51,936 bases of DNA from an uncultured Bacteroidales bacterium (GCA_902798615.1 CADBXL010000018.1:1-51936); one strand, 5' to 3'; numbered from the stretch's first letter, positions 16,729 through 25,392 are shown. Notes: a model not told the origin generated them from the letters alone. Numbers and translations are program-made.

Positions 16729-17334
16729 ATGAAAGAGTTTAACGACATAGAAGATCTTGAGCAGTTGCTGAAGCCACAATGTGAGTTTCACGCTTCTGAT
16801 ACGCTTAAGGATGAGGTTATAGCCAAGGCAAAGGCTGAGGCTCGTCCTCGCAAGGTGCGTCTCTTGCCTTGGCTCGCCGCTGCTTGTGTGGCTGGTATCA
16901 TAGGATTGTTCCTTATGCCTCCTGAGCAGTCGGAAGAGAATGTAAGGAGTAAGGTTGAAAGCGTTAGGCCTGAAACTGAAAGTGTACGTTCTTTTGAAAC
17001 TATGCCAAAGCAATCTGTGGCAGTTGTTGAAAAGAAAAAGTTGGGAAAGCCTTCTGGCAAGCGTGTTGAGGCAGAAGAGCCTCAGGTTCAGGAGCCACAG
17101 CCAAGACAAAAACAGCCACAAGTGCAGGCTATACCTTTAGAGCAATATGACGAGGATATGATGCTTTCTGAGTGTGATGTCCCTATCACCCGACCTGAGA
17201 ACCTGATTGATACGCCAGAGGATCTTGCCCAGATTGCAAGACTTGAGAAACAGGCTTTCATCAACAGAATACGTGAGCAGGTTGAAATTGCCAAGGCTGA
17301 GCTTATTCATGAAACGCTAATCGAAGAAAATTAA
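16729..17334 (+). CDS. Putative anti-sigma factor (single-TM protein)
   Basis: A 202-residue protein beginning 4 nt after the ECF sigma gene. Residues 1-45 are cytoplasmic and charged. A hydrophobic stretch (VRLLPWLAAACVAGIIGLFL, about 44-63) is the only membrane segment. The rest is Glu/Gln/Pro-rich and low-complexity, then a helical C-terminus (about 165-202). The position and single-membrane layout are those of an anti-sigma factor that holds the sigma at the membrane, but no ZAS zinc motif or FecR domain is visible, so the role is inferred from context. The frame also opens at 16705; ATG 16729 is preferred because it does not overlap the sigma gene. Confidence 0.6.
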   Translation: MKEFNDIEDLEQLLKPQCEFHASDTLKDEVIAKAKAEARPRKVRLLPWLAAACVAGIIGLFLMPPEQSEENVRSKVESVRPETESVRSFETMPKQSVAVVEKKKLGKPSGKRVEAEEPQVQEPQPRQKQPQVQAIPLEQYDEDMMLSECDVPITRPENLIDTPEDLAQIARLEKQAFINRIREQVEIAKAELIHETLIEEN

Positions 17335-17345
17335 TACCGTAAACT

Positions 17346-18440
17346 ATGAGAAGATATATTTTACTGCTTATATTCATTTGCAGTCTTAACATATATGCAG
17401 CCGGGTTGCCCCCTGCACCACAACCGGAAGCCCTACAGGCTGCCATCCGTGCCTTTATTGATACTCGCGTTGATAAAAAGATGCCGATGAACAAAATGTC
17501 TTATGGGTGGCCGGGAACAAGTAGTTATTCTGAGGTCATGAGCATTCCTTTCTGTTGTGATACGAAAGATAGCGTGTTTCTGGCGATTATAGATGCTTTT
17601 TGCATAGACGAGAAAAATTGCTATCAGTATGTTCATGAGCTTCCGGGATCGGGCATGTTGTATTCTGTAAGTCTGGACAGTAGAAGTAGCAGAAGGGAAA
17701 TAACCCGCAAGAGCAAGGATCATGAGTTCTATATGCTTTGTTCAAAGAATTATGATAATCCTCGCTATAGGGATATGTACACCATCTCGTATGTCAAGAA
17801 GAAAGAAGGCAAGAAACAGATGTACGAGGGTATTCTTTTCCACATCTATTCTCCAAGACCCGACTATAAGGAAGATGAGGTGACAGAAACTCCAGAATAT
17901 CAGAAATTCATTTTGGTAGGTCAGTTTGACAAGGAGCTTACGGACTCATGCAGATTTGTTGGATTGAGAGGTGTAAATAGCAAAGGAGGTTTGGAATATG
18001 GCAGTCGTCGTGAGACTGTTGTTGATGGTCGATTTGTGTTTACAAAACAACTTGGCAAGGCTACGGATATTCAGATTTCCTATGACTACAAAAGCGGAAG
18101 GAAATCGGAATGGCAGACCATTAGGGCTACCCCTGGCGCGACAATATATGCGACATTCCACAAAGACAGTTATGAAATAGATAGGGTGGAAACCGACTAT
18201 GCAAGTGAGGAGAAGTCGGAGGACAAGCAGAAGATGGCAAAGGCAGATGAGACTTTGAAGAATTACAGCTTGATGCTGAAGTCGATTAACGAGCAGATTC
18301 GTGAGCTCAGAAGCGTGCCACAAGATGCTCCTGATTATGCTGATGTGAAGAAACGTCTTTCTGGTCTTCATAAGTCGGCAAAGGATATCACGAACAAGAT
18401 GCAGGAACTTGTTGATAAGCTTGCGAAGGAACTGGAATAA
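17346..18440 (+). CDS. Secreted protein of unknown function in the sigma-factor operon
   Basis: A 364-residue protein starting 11 nt after the putative anti-sigma gene, so the third gene of the operon. The signal peptide (about 1-19, ending NIYAAG) puts it in the envelope. The middle (about 180-280, from YQKFILVGQFD) has a beta-rich pattern reminiscent of DUF4369. The last 75 residues form a charged helix with heptad-like spacing (AKADETLKNYSLMLKSINEQ onward), probably a coiled coil. No catalytic motif was recognised. It may be the envelope sensor or a target of the sigma factor; this is a guess from position. Confidence 0.55.
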   Translation: MRRYILLLIFICSLNIYAAGLPPAPQPEALQAAIRAFIDTRVDKKMPMNKMSYGWPGTSSYSEVMSIPFCCDTKDSVFLAIIDAFCIDEKNCYQYVHELPGSGMLYSVSLDSRSSRREITRKSKDHEFYMLCSKNYDNPRYRDMYTISYVKKKEGKKQMYEGILFHIYSPRPDYKEDEVTETPEYQKFILVGQFDKELTDSCRFVGLRGVNSKGGLEYGSRRETVVDGRFVFTKQLGKATDIQISYDYKSGRKSEWQTIRATPGATIYATFHKDSYEIDRVETDYASEEKSEDKQKMAKADETLKNYSLMLKSINEQIRELRSVPQDAPDYADVKKRLSGLHKSAKDITNKMQELVDKLAKELE

Positions 18441-18501
18441 ACAACTTGCGTTTTTATTGATCGTGAATTCGACGAATTCGCCGATGCTGAACTGACAATA
18501 A

Positions 18502-18567
18502 TTTCCAATCTTACCAATCTTCAACCGATAAAAATGAAAAAACGTTGAAAATTGGTAAGATTGGAAA
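18502..18567 (+). terminator. Long hairpin terminator after the sigma operon
   Basis: 24-nt arms (18502-18525 and 18544-18567) pair at 23 positions around an 18-nt loop, followed by CTTGTTTTTTCC. The T-run and the position 60 nt after the stop codon favour a terminator. The rest of the 841-bp gap holds a degraded GC-rich repeat (18801-18930) and a promoter-like box at 19178; nothing else was recognised. Confidence 0.65.
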
Positions 18568-18800
18568 CTTGTTTTTTCCGTATTGAAAACGGAGAATACT
18601 GAGGATCCCCCATTCATTTATAGATGGAAAACGCCTGAATGTGGCTTTTAAGGCTTAAAAAAAGTTACAAATAACGAAAAAATAGAAATAAAAACCGAAA
18701 AACAGAAAAAAATATGTAGCTTTGCATTCAGAAATGAAAACAAAGGATTGGGGTATAATTTTTTTGCCCTTTGACTTTCAACTTCAAAGAAAAATTCTTT

Positions 18801-18930
18801 CCCCGTGAAGGGGCGAGTGAAAAAGGTTAGTACTTTTATATCGTTAGAATAATCGCTAATGTATGGACCTCATCCCTGTCCCCTTACGGGATAATATCTG
18901 AGACTGATGCTCGTAGGGCAGGGAAGGGGT
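18801..18930. repeat. Degraded copy of the GC-rich inverted repeat
   Basis: CCCCGTGAAGGGGCGAG at 18801-18817, a centre with AAAAAGGTTAGTACTTTTAT that closely resembles the centre of 7524-7670, and CATCCCTGTCCCCTTACGGG then GGGCAGGGAAGGGG toward 18930. The two arms are less complementary than in the first copy. It lies between the sigma operon and the hybrid regulator. Confidence 0.55.
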
Positions 18931-19177
18931 TGTTGACAAAGATAAAATTCACTTCACTTAAATACATAATAATTACCCAATTTCGTTTATCAGGTGCTGC
19001 GAGCAAGAGGCAGCTTTCCTTTTAAATCAATTGCAAGTCCTGCATGACTCCTTTTTTCTGCTATTACGCTTCGTCTTGCTGACGGGTAGCCTGATAGTCT
19101 AGGGGAGTCAGCAAGGACTTACTTTTTTTTGTCTCGAAAAAAGAAATTTTTGTCGTAAATGTTTGGAATAGTGAGAT

Positions 19178-19185
19178 TAATTTTG
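19178..19185 (+). promoter_or_regulatory. Possible -7 box (TAATTTTG) of the hybrid regulator
   Basis: TAATTTTG at 19178-19185 fits TAnnTTTG. TTTG sequences upstream are at 12 and 25 bp, neither at the preferred distance, so the promoter call is weak. Confidence 0.35.
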
Positions 19186-19281
19186 TATCTTCGCACTCGA
19201 ATTGCCTCGCCAAGGTACTCCCGAAGCTAAGGCGTTTTCTTCGTGTCATTCGAATTACACACCTTTATCGTTATTCTATTG

Positions 19282-21699
19282 ATGTCTCATAAATCTTGCA
19301 AATTCATACTTTTCTTTTCTGTCTTTATATCGATGCTTTTCGCATGTGGCAGGGGGACTGACAGGGTCTCGTCGTCGGATGTGGATAGTGTTGAGTTGAA
19401 TAATTTCAAGAACTATGTATATGAAACTCGTATGAAGTTGCTCTACGAGCACACATACGATACGGCTAATATCCCCGTTGCAGATTCTATTTATAGAAAG
19501 GCTGAAAGGCTTAAGTCAGACTGGTGTAAGCTGAGGGCGTTGGAACTGAAGTATTACGTCTATGTGGCTGACCATTCAAAGGAAAAGGAATTCTTTGAGG
19601 CTATTGATGAGTATCTGAAGATTGCTTCGTCGAGTCCTGACTATCAGCAGGAGTTGTATGACGGCACTTATGCCAAGGTTGAGTATCTTATTGACTTGAA
19701 AAGATATATCTCGGCTCAGGAGATTGTAAGGGACTTGATGAGGAAGGCTGAGACATCTGAGTATTCTGAGGGATTGTATCTCTGTAACTATCTTATGGGC
19801 TGTATCTATCAGCATCGTGGAGATTATTCCATGTCTATTCCGTATTTGAAAAAGGCTGAGGAATATGCCAAAAACGACAGTATGCACGTGTCGCTTGTTT
19901 CGCGAGAACTTTCCGTATGCTATCAGGCAATAAAGAAACATGATGAGGCTCTTGCTATGGCACGTCGTTGCTGCGATTACGCAAGCAATAGGGTTTATAA
20001 GGTGTTTGGCGAATATACTTATCTCACTGCCCTGTTTGAATCCGGTAAGGAAGCGGAATTTGTAAGGGAATACCAGAAATCTGCTATCTGTGCAGGGAAT
20101 GTGGACGATGTTCTGCCGATACACATGCAGCAAGGGCTTCAGGCTCGTCTTGCCGTGTGTCAAAAGGATTGGGATAAGGCTGAGGCTATAGCTTCAAAGA
20201 TTGACTATGAGGATGAGAGGCTTGGCGAGTTGTTTACGCTATATCTGCGAAAGGGTGACTATAGGAAGGCTTTTGAGACAAAGTTGAGAATTGGAGAGAT
20301 GAACGACTCTGTAAGGTCGGCTATGCAGACTGATGATCTTAATGAGATGGAGGCCCGACTGGGTAACAGCCGTTTGAAGATTGAGGCAGACGAGCTTAAG
20401 CTTGCCAATCAACGTATGATGACTGTTTCTGTTATTGTGGCATTGGTGCTTGTCATTATCATTATCGCGTTGGGAGCTGTATTCTTTGTACGCCGTCGTT
20501 CTTCCCGCTATAAGAGAAAGGCTATGGAGGAGAGGGAGTTGTTCTATAGAAACGTGACACACCAGTTGCGCACGCCTATGACCGTTGTTCTCGGTATGGT
20601 GGAGCAACTCAAACAGCATATTCCCGAAAACGATGTTGTTGGTCACGAGAGTCTTGAGGCTGCCCATAGGCAGAGTGATAATCTCCTTCAACTGATAAAG
20701 AAGCTTATAGCAGCTTCAAAGGAAGGAGAGATGGTGGAGTTGAGTGATACTGTCTCTCACAGCCCCTCACCTGTCACTAACGTGACACCCTCTCCACAAG
20801 GGGCGAGGGAAAGGTTACCTTTATCCGCGCATAATGACGTGATTAGAAATGCTAACATTACCCTCGCCCCTTGGGGAGAGGATGCCCGAAGGGTAGGTGA
20901 GGGGCCGCAGGCGGGGGGAGAGGCCGAAGGTTCTCTTCCATCTATCCTCCTTGCCGAAGACAACGACGATGTTGCCATGCTTATCTGTAATATGCTGCGT
21001 GACGAGGGATATAGCGTCAGTCGTGCGGTTGATGGGCAGGAGGCTTTGGAAATGCTTCGTGAGGAACTTCCCGATATGCTTATCACGGATATTGCCATGC
21101 CGAGAATGGATGGTCTTGAATTGATGAGGAATGTACGTGCTGACGAGACGATGTGCTGTTTGCCTATTGTCGTCGTTTCAGCCCGCGTAGAGGATCATGA
21201 GCGGCTGGAAGGCATTAGTGCCGGAGCGGAGGTGTATCTTGCCAAGCCGTTCATTAACGAGGAATTACTGCTCATCGTGAACAAGTTGCTTGAGCAACGT
21301 AAGAGATTGAGGAAGATGTTTGCCAACAGCAAGTCGGATGATGAGACCAGTAAGCAGCTTCCGGAGGTGGATGTTGAGTTCTTCAAGGATATCAACAAGC
21401 TGATTGATGCTAATCTTATTTCGGGTGATGTCTCTACGTCGTTCCTTGCCGATAAGCTGAATACATCTGTCTCTACTCTCAACAGACGACTGAAGAATAT
21501 GAGTGGACTGACGGCTACCACATACATCCGTAATCGCCGTATTCTTATGGCAAAGCGCTTGCTTGAAACAACTGATCAGACTGTTAGCGAGATTGAGGTG
21601 CAATGTGGTTTCAACACTTCTGGGCATTTCTCCCGCGTATTCAAGGCAGAAACAGGCATCTCGCCTCTCGACTATCGTCATCAGAGCAGAAATCAGTAG
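19282..21699 (+). CDS. Hybrid two-component regulator lacking the ATPase domain, with receiver and AraC output
   Basis: A membrane-anchored regulator of 805 residues from ATG 19282, chosen over 19243 because it gives a lipoprotein-type signal (SMLFACG). In order: periplasmic TPR-like helices (about 40-370), a membrane segment (379-403), a HisKA domain with acceptor His427 in NVTHQLRTPM, then a linker, a receiver domain (about 553-670, phospho-acceptor Asp603 in LITDIAMP) and an AraC-type HTH pair (about 700-800). The HATPase_c domain that should lie between HisKA and receiver is absent: no N-box, DxGxG or similar is seen. Residues 493-551 are encoded by a GC-rich inverted repeat. It cannot autophosphorylate by itself unless helped by another kinase; it may act as an unorthodox regulator or be a decayed one. 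Confidence 0.8.
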   Translation: MSHKSCKFILFFSVFISMLFACGRGTDRVSSSDVDSVELNNFKNYVYETRMKLLYEHTYDTANIPVADSIYRKAERLKSDWCKLRALELKYYVYVADHSKEKEFFEAIDEYLKIASSSPDYQQELYDGTYAKVEYLIDLKRYISAQEIVRDLMRKAETSEYSEGLYLCNYLMGCIYQHRGDYSMSIPYLKKAEEYAKNDSMHVSLVSRELSVCYQAIKKHDEALAMARRCCDYASNRVYKVFGEYTYLTALFESGKEAEFVREYQKSAICAGNVDDVLPIHMQQGLQARLAVCQKDWDKAEAIASKIDYEDERLGELFTLYLRKGDYRKAFETKLRIGEMNDSVRSAMQTDDLNEMEARLGNSRLKIEADELKLANQRMMTVSVIVALVLVIIIIALGAVFFVRRRSSRYKRKAMEERELFYRNVTHQLRTPMTVVLGMVEQLKQHIPENDVVGHESLEAAHRQSDNLLQLIKKLIAASKEGEMVELSDTVSHSPSPVTNVTPSPQGARERLPLSAHNDVIRNANITLAPWGEDARRVGEGPQAGGEAEGSLPSILLAEDNDDVAMLICNMLRDEGYSVSRAVDGQEALEMLREELPDMLITDIAMPRMDGLELMRNVRADETMCCLPIVVVSARVEDHERLEGISAGAEVYLAKPFINEELLLIVNKLLEQRKRLRKMFANSKSDDETSKQLPEVDVEFFKDINKLIDANLISGDVSTSFLADKLNTSVSTLNRRLKNMSGLTATTYIRNRRILMAKRLLETTDQTVSEIEVQCGFNTSGHFSRVFKAETGISPLDYRHQSRNQ
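20761..20908. repeat. GC-rich inverted repeat (CTCGCCCC family) inside the hybrid-regulator gene
   Basis: The 5' arm (20761-20809) and 3' arm (20861-20908) each match an arm of the element at 7524-7670, including CTCACCT, CTCTCC.CAAGGGGCGAGG and, in the 3' arm, CTCGCCCCTTGGGGAGAGG. The reading frame stays open across it, giving a Pro/Arg/Gly-rich linker (for example SPSPVTNVTPSPQGARERLP). It sits exactly between the HisKA and receiver domains. Confidence 0.8.
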
Positions 21700-21705
21700 A
21701 ATCGA

Positions 21706-21742
21706 CACTAAAATCCTTATTGTTACCTGTTACTTGTTACTG
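21706..21742. repeat. 37-bp repeat, copy 1 (forward)
   Basis: Begins CACTAAAATCCTTATTG and ends TTACTTGTTACTG, starting 7 nt after the regulator's stop. An exact reverse-complement copy lies at 22226-22262, and a 25-bp direct copy at 22356-22380. Confidence 0.85.
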
Positions 21743-21777
21743 TAGGGGTAGAATTGCACTGTCTTAGCTATGCCTTC

Positions 21778-21893
21778 GTTCCAAGTCCGCTTCTAATCCG
21801 CTTCTAAACCGTTCGTAGGAAACGGAGGCAGATGGGATTTACAACGGACTTATAACGGACTTACAACGGATTTACAACGGAACCACATCGGAG
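21778..21893. repeat. AACGGACTTATA repeat palindrome
   Basis: TTCCAAGTCCGCTTCTAATCCG (from 21779) faces AACGGACTTATAACGGAC and ACAACGGATTTACAACGGAA (21842-21881), with five AACGGA cores about 12 bp apart on the right arm and a looser left arm. It is non-coding and lies within the 37-bp inverted repeats. Confidence 0.6.
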
Positions 21894-22225
21894 GGAGAAG
21901 TTCTCGCCAAATCTCAATGAAGCCTGTATTAATTTGGGGGATGGTGTTTTGGAATGGTTTTCACGCCTTTTTGGAAGGATTATGTGCATATTGTGATTGA
22001 CATTGAAAATAACGGAATGACTGTTACCAGAGCTTTTTTTTCGCGTTTTTCAAGCATACCGAACAAGTTGAATCAGCCACGAATTAATGCTTATTGTTAT
22101 GTTATTGAGACTGTAAGTCGCCTACATACTACCCTTGTAATTGCTTGTAACGGCCTCATAGTCTTTGTTTTAGATAGTTATATGGTGTAATGGTCTCTCG
22201 CTCAACAGGCGAGCAAAAACTCAAT

Positions 22226-22262
22226 CAGTAACAAGTAACAGGTAACAATAAGGATTTTAGTG
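22226..22262. repeat. 37-bp repeat, copy 2 (inverted)
   Basis: The exact reverse complement of 21706-21742, 483 bp further on. Between the two copies no convincing gene was found; a 78-codon frame at 21954-22190 has no supporting features. Confidence 0.85.
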
Positions 22263-22355
22263 CATGGCCAAAAATTTTACAGAATATTTCTAAGGAGTTT
22301 ATATACCTTATTATATATAGAAATAATAAAATAGGCATCTGTTTATACTATTTTT

Positions 22356-22380
22356 CTTATTGTTACCTGTTACTTGTTAC
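22356..22380. repeat. 25-bp third copy of the GTTACCTGTTAC repeat (forward)
   Basis: CTTATTGTTACCTG followed by TTACTTGTTAC repeats 25 bases of copy 1 in the same orientation. It lies 34 nt downstream of the priA stop (minus strand). Confidence 0.8.
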
Positions 22381-22414
22381 CAACACGATTTCGGGGATTA
22401 TGATGTCGTATTGT

Positions 22415-24721
22415 TTATCCCGGATCTACATCGTAATGCACGAGCAGGGATTTGTAGTTGGCATCAGTCATCATTTGCTGAACGCAGAACTTTATGTTGT
22501 CTCTTACTGCTGCGAGAGGGAGTGAGAGGTCGAGCTTCAAAACTATTTTCCTAATGCAGAGAGTCTTGATGCGGGCAACGGCTGGCTTGTCAGGACCAAG
22601 TATCATAGTGCCTTGCTTGCCCTTCAATGCTGGAGCCTGACGAAGACGATTGGCAAGTTCTATACCTGCGTTGTTTACAATCTGGTTATCCCTGTGCTTC
22701 AGGTAGATATAGATGAGGCGAGTGAAAGGAGGGTAGCAGAAGGCACGACGTTCCTGTACCAGATCGCGGAAATAACCAGAGAAATCGTTGTTCACAATCT
22801 GCTTGATGATGGGCAATTCTGGATTGTTCGTCTGGAGGATAACCTTGCCTTGCTTTCCTTTTCTACCTGCACGTCCGGCCACCTGTGTTATCATCATATA
22901 GGCTGTTTCCCATGCTCGGAAATCGGGAAAGTTGAGCATAGAGTCGGCTGAGAGAATACCCACCACGCTAACGTGGTCGAAGTCGAGCCCCTTGGTTACC
23001 ATCTGAGTACCGATAAGAAGATTGGTCTTCTGGGAAGAGAAATCGCTTATGATACGCTCGTAGGCATTGCGTGTCCTTGTGGTGTCAAGATCCATTCGCC
23101 CTATACGTGCCTCTGGAAATTCATCACGTATTATATCCTCAATCTTCTCCGTACCGAATCCTCTATCCTTGAGTTCAGGATTGTGGCAATCCGGGCATTC
23201 GGTAGGCATACGATAGGTGTAGCCACAATAGTGACAGGTGAGTGAGTTGAGGTTCTTGTGGTATGTTAGGGACACGTCGCAGTTGGTACAACGAGGCACC
23301 CAACCACATTGGTGACATTCTATAACTGGTGAAAAACCCCTTCTGTTTTGGAAAAGGATTACTTGTTCGCCATTATGCAGAGCATCTCCGATAGCCATTC
23401 TAAGGTCAGGCGACAATACGCCTCTCATAATCTTGCGATGGCGTAGATCCTTAACGTTTACCACGTTTATCTGTGGCAGTTTGATATCCTTGTATCTCTG
23501 TGTAAGTGTGACGTAGCCGTATTTCTTCTGAAAAGCGTTGTAATATGTCTCTGCACATGGCGTGGCTGTTCCGAGTAATGTCTTGGCACCATACATATGT
23601 GCAAGGACAATGGCTGCAGAGCGTCCGTGATAACGAGGGGCTGGGTCTTGTTGCTTGAACGAGCTTTCGTGCTCCTCATCGATAATTACAAGCCCTAGGT
23701 TCTTGAAAGGAAGGAATACGGCAGAACGTGCTCCGAGGATAACGTCGTAAGGCTGGTCGGAGAGTTGTTTTTGCCATATCTCCACGCGCTCGGCATCAGA
23801 GTATTTGGAATGATATATGCCGAGTCTGTTGCCGAAGACACGATGTAGTCGCTCTGTAATCTGCACGGTTAGGGCAATCTCAGGAAGAAGGTATAGAACC
23901 TGCTTGCCTTCGTCAATTGCACGTTGGATCATCTTGATGTAGATCTCTGTCTTTCCGCTTGAGGTTACTCCATGAAGAAGGCATACGTTATGCTCTTCCC
24001 ATTCCTTGTAGATGCTGTCGTAGGCTTTCTGCTGGGCTTCGTTTAATGTTGAGGGTTTAGTGCTTTGTGTTGAGAGGGATGTATCGCGCATCAGTCGGCT
24101 AACTTCCTTGTCGTATATGCGTAACAGGCCTCTGTCGCACAATGCCTTTATTGTAGCAGCATTGGCGTGGGCATCGTTCATCAGTTCCTCTCGTGTAATC
24201 TCTACGACTTCTTCGCGAGTGCTATTACCCTCAATAGAATCCCAATGGGATAGTGAAAGGAACGAGTTGAATGCCTCAAGCTGTCGGGTAGCTCTGACAA
24301 GCATATTGAGAGCTATGTGAAGGGCATCCTCGTTCTGGTATTGCTCTGTTAGTCCTATGTAAGTCTCTGTCTTTGGACGATAAGTTCCTTCTGCCTTCAT
24401 GCCAGAGGGTAGGGCAGCGCGGAAAACATCGCCGAGGGGCGACATGTAGTATTCGGATATCCAAGTCCAGAGTTTGTATTGCTGTGGGAGAAGAACAGGA
24501 TTAGAGTCAATAATCGCAATTATATCACGTATCTGTACCCCCTCTTTTATTGATACGTCTTCGGTCGGAGCGTTTACTACAAGTCCTGTGTATGTCTTTG
24601 AAATACCCAACGGCACCTTCACGCGGATGAATGGCACGACATCATTCTCCATACTTTCAGGTACGGAGTAGGTATAGAGGCCGTCTATTCCGAGGGGGAG
24701 GATTACGTTTACGTATTTCAT
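22415..24721 (-). CDS. priA: Primosomal protein N', replication-restart helicase PriA
   Basis: A 768-residue 3'-5' DNA helicase that recognises stalled forks and reloads the replisome. The N-terminal DNA-binding domain is followed by the Walker A motif GVTSSGKTEIY (about 250), DEEH box IIDEEHESSF (about 347) and the zinc-binding insertion with paired cysteines (CHQCGWVPRCTNC, then CHYCGYTYRMPTECPDC), and by helicase motifs including GTQMVTKGLDF and QVAGRAGR. The frame extends further upstream to 24826, but ATG 24721 gives the normal N-terminus MKYVNVILPLG and lies right at the predicted transcription start, implying a nearly leaderless message. Confidence 0.94.
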   Translation of the reverse strand: MKYVNVILPLGIDGLYTYSVPESMENDVVPFIRVKVPLGISKTYTGLVVNAPTEDVSIKEGVQIRDIIAIIDSNPVLLPQQYKLWTWISEYYMSPLGDVFRAALPSGMKAEGTYRPKTETYIGLTEQYQNEDALHIALNMLVRATRQLEAFNSFLSLSHWDSIEGNSTREEVVEITREELMNDAHANAATIKALCDRGLLRIYDKEVSRLMRDTSLSTQSTKPSTLNEAQQKAYDSIYKEWEEHNVCLLHGVTSSGKTEIYIKMIQRAIDEGKQVLYLLPEIALTVQITERLHRVFGNRLGIYHSKYSDAERVEIWQKQLSDQPYDVILGARSAVFLPFKNLGLVIIDEEHESSFKQQDPAPRYHGRSAAIVLAHMYGAKTLLGTATPCAETYYNAFQKKYGYVTLTQRYKDIKLPQINVVNVKDLRHRKIMRGVLSPDLRMAIGDALHNGEQVILFQNRRGFSPVIECHQCGWVPRCTNCDVSLTYHKNLNSLTCHYCGYTYRMPTECPDCHNPELKDRGFGTEKIEDIIRDEFPEARIGRMDLDTTRTRNAYERIISDFSSQKTNLLIGTQMVTKGLDFDHVSVVGILSADSMLNFPDFRAWETAYMMITQVAGRAGRKGKQGKVILQTNNPELPIIKQIVNNDFSGYFRDLVQERRAFCYPPFTRLIYIYLKHRDNQIVNNAGIELANRLRQAPALKGKQGTMILGPDKPAVARIKTLCIRKIVLKLDLSLPLAAVRDNIKFCVQQMMTDANYKSLLVHYDVDPG

Positions 24722-24726
24722 GACCG

Positions 24727-24758
24727 CAAAGTTATATAAAAAAAAGCAGACTCGCAAT
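24727..24758 (-). promoter_or_regulatory. priA promoter overlapping a terminator
   Basis: Minus strand ATTG at 24758-24755, 20 bp, TAACTTTG at 24734-24727. The end of the -7 box is 5 nt before the ATG at 24721, so the transcript would start at or beside the start codon. The -33 element lies inside the terminator stem at 24741-24775. Confidence 0.6.
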
Positions 24759-24775
24759 ATTTGCGGTCTGCTTTT
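24741..24775 (-). terminator. Terminator of the beta-barrel gene at 24796
   Basis: AAAAAGCAGAC-CGCAA / TTGCG-TCTGCTTTTT is a 15-bp stem with small loop and T-runs in both directions, 20 nt after the stop codon (minus strand). Confidence 0.8.
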
Positions 24776-24795
24776 TATGTGAAGCTTGAAAGTTT

Positions 24796-25392
24796 TTAGA
24801 AATAGTATGTCAAACCTATCTGCCAAGCGTTAGACTTTGGTTCGAGAAGATGAATACCATCGGAGTCAATCGTTGGGTTAAATTCTGCATCAGCAGTCTT
24901 TCCGAGGGCAGAGTTGTAGTTGACTCTTATCTCGACGTGGTTGATTTTGACACCTCCACCAAGATTAATGCTGAAGTCGCTATTCTTCCAACGCCAATCT
25001 CTTACGCAATCTGAGACCTCGTCGATACCATCAGCATCTATGTTGAAAGAGTATTGTGGACCGGCAAAGACGAAAAGCTGGCTGTTGTCGCTGATGTCAA
25101 ATCCCTTGCGAATATTTACTTGAACGTTGGCGTTCTGCTCGGTTATGCTCTCGCCATCAACTTCACCCCTACGTACATCATAGATGCCTGCAACCTCAAC
25201 ATCGAAGATTGGTAAGCCTAGAAGGAATGTAGGACCGACATAGAATCCTGCCTGATTGCCAGACTCTATGACCTTAGTATCCATGCTGAATTTGTTTATG
25301 TTCAAACCACCCTGAATACCGAATTTTATTTGCGCACTTGAAGGAAGTGCGAGCAGAATTATCGCAAATATTGCAAGTAATGTTCTTTTCAT
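24796..25392 (-). CDS. Outer-membrane beta-barrel protein (OMP_b-brl_2 type)
   Basis: A 198-residue protein with a signal peptide (about 1-20, ending PSSAQ) followed by alternating hydrophobic/polar strands beginning KFGIQGGLNINKF and ending in a strand with terminal Phe (WQIGLTYYF), the usual outer-membrane assembly signal. This is typical of small porin-like barrels of Bacteroidetes. It lies just downstream of porN but is separated from it by a strong hairpin (25420-25480), so it may or may not belong to the Por operon. Confidence 0.75.
   Translation of the reverse strand: MKRTLLAIFAIILLALPSSAQIKFGIQGGLNINKFSMDTKVIESGNQAGFYVGPTFLLGLPIFDVEVAGIYDVRRGEVDGESITEQNANVQVNIRKGFDISDNSQLFVFAGPQYSFNIDADGIDEVSDCVRDWRWKNSDFSINLGGGVKINHVEIRVNYNSALGKTADAEFNPTIDSDGIHLLEPKSNAWQIGLTYYF

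Noticed and set aside
21778-21893. CRISPR array
   Set aside because: Units are only 10-13 bp with no unique spacers and no cas genes are in the window.
21954-22190. 78-codon open frame between the 37-bp repeats
   Set aside because: No signal, domain or ribosome-binding site; lies in a repeat-rich gap and its composition looks random.
24722-24826. Longer N-terminus of PriA
   Set aside because: Family members begin at MKYVNVILPL; the extra part spans the terminator and promoter.
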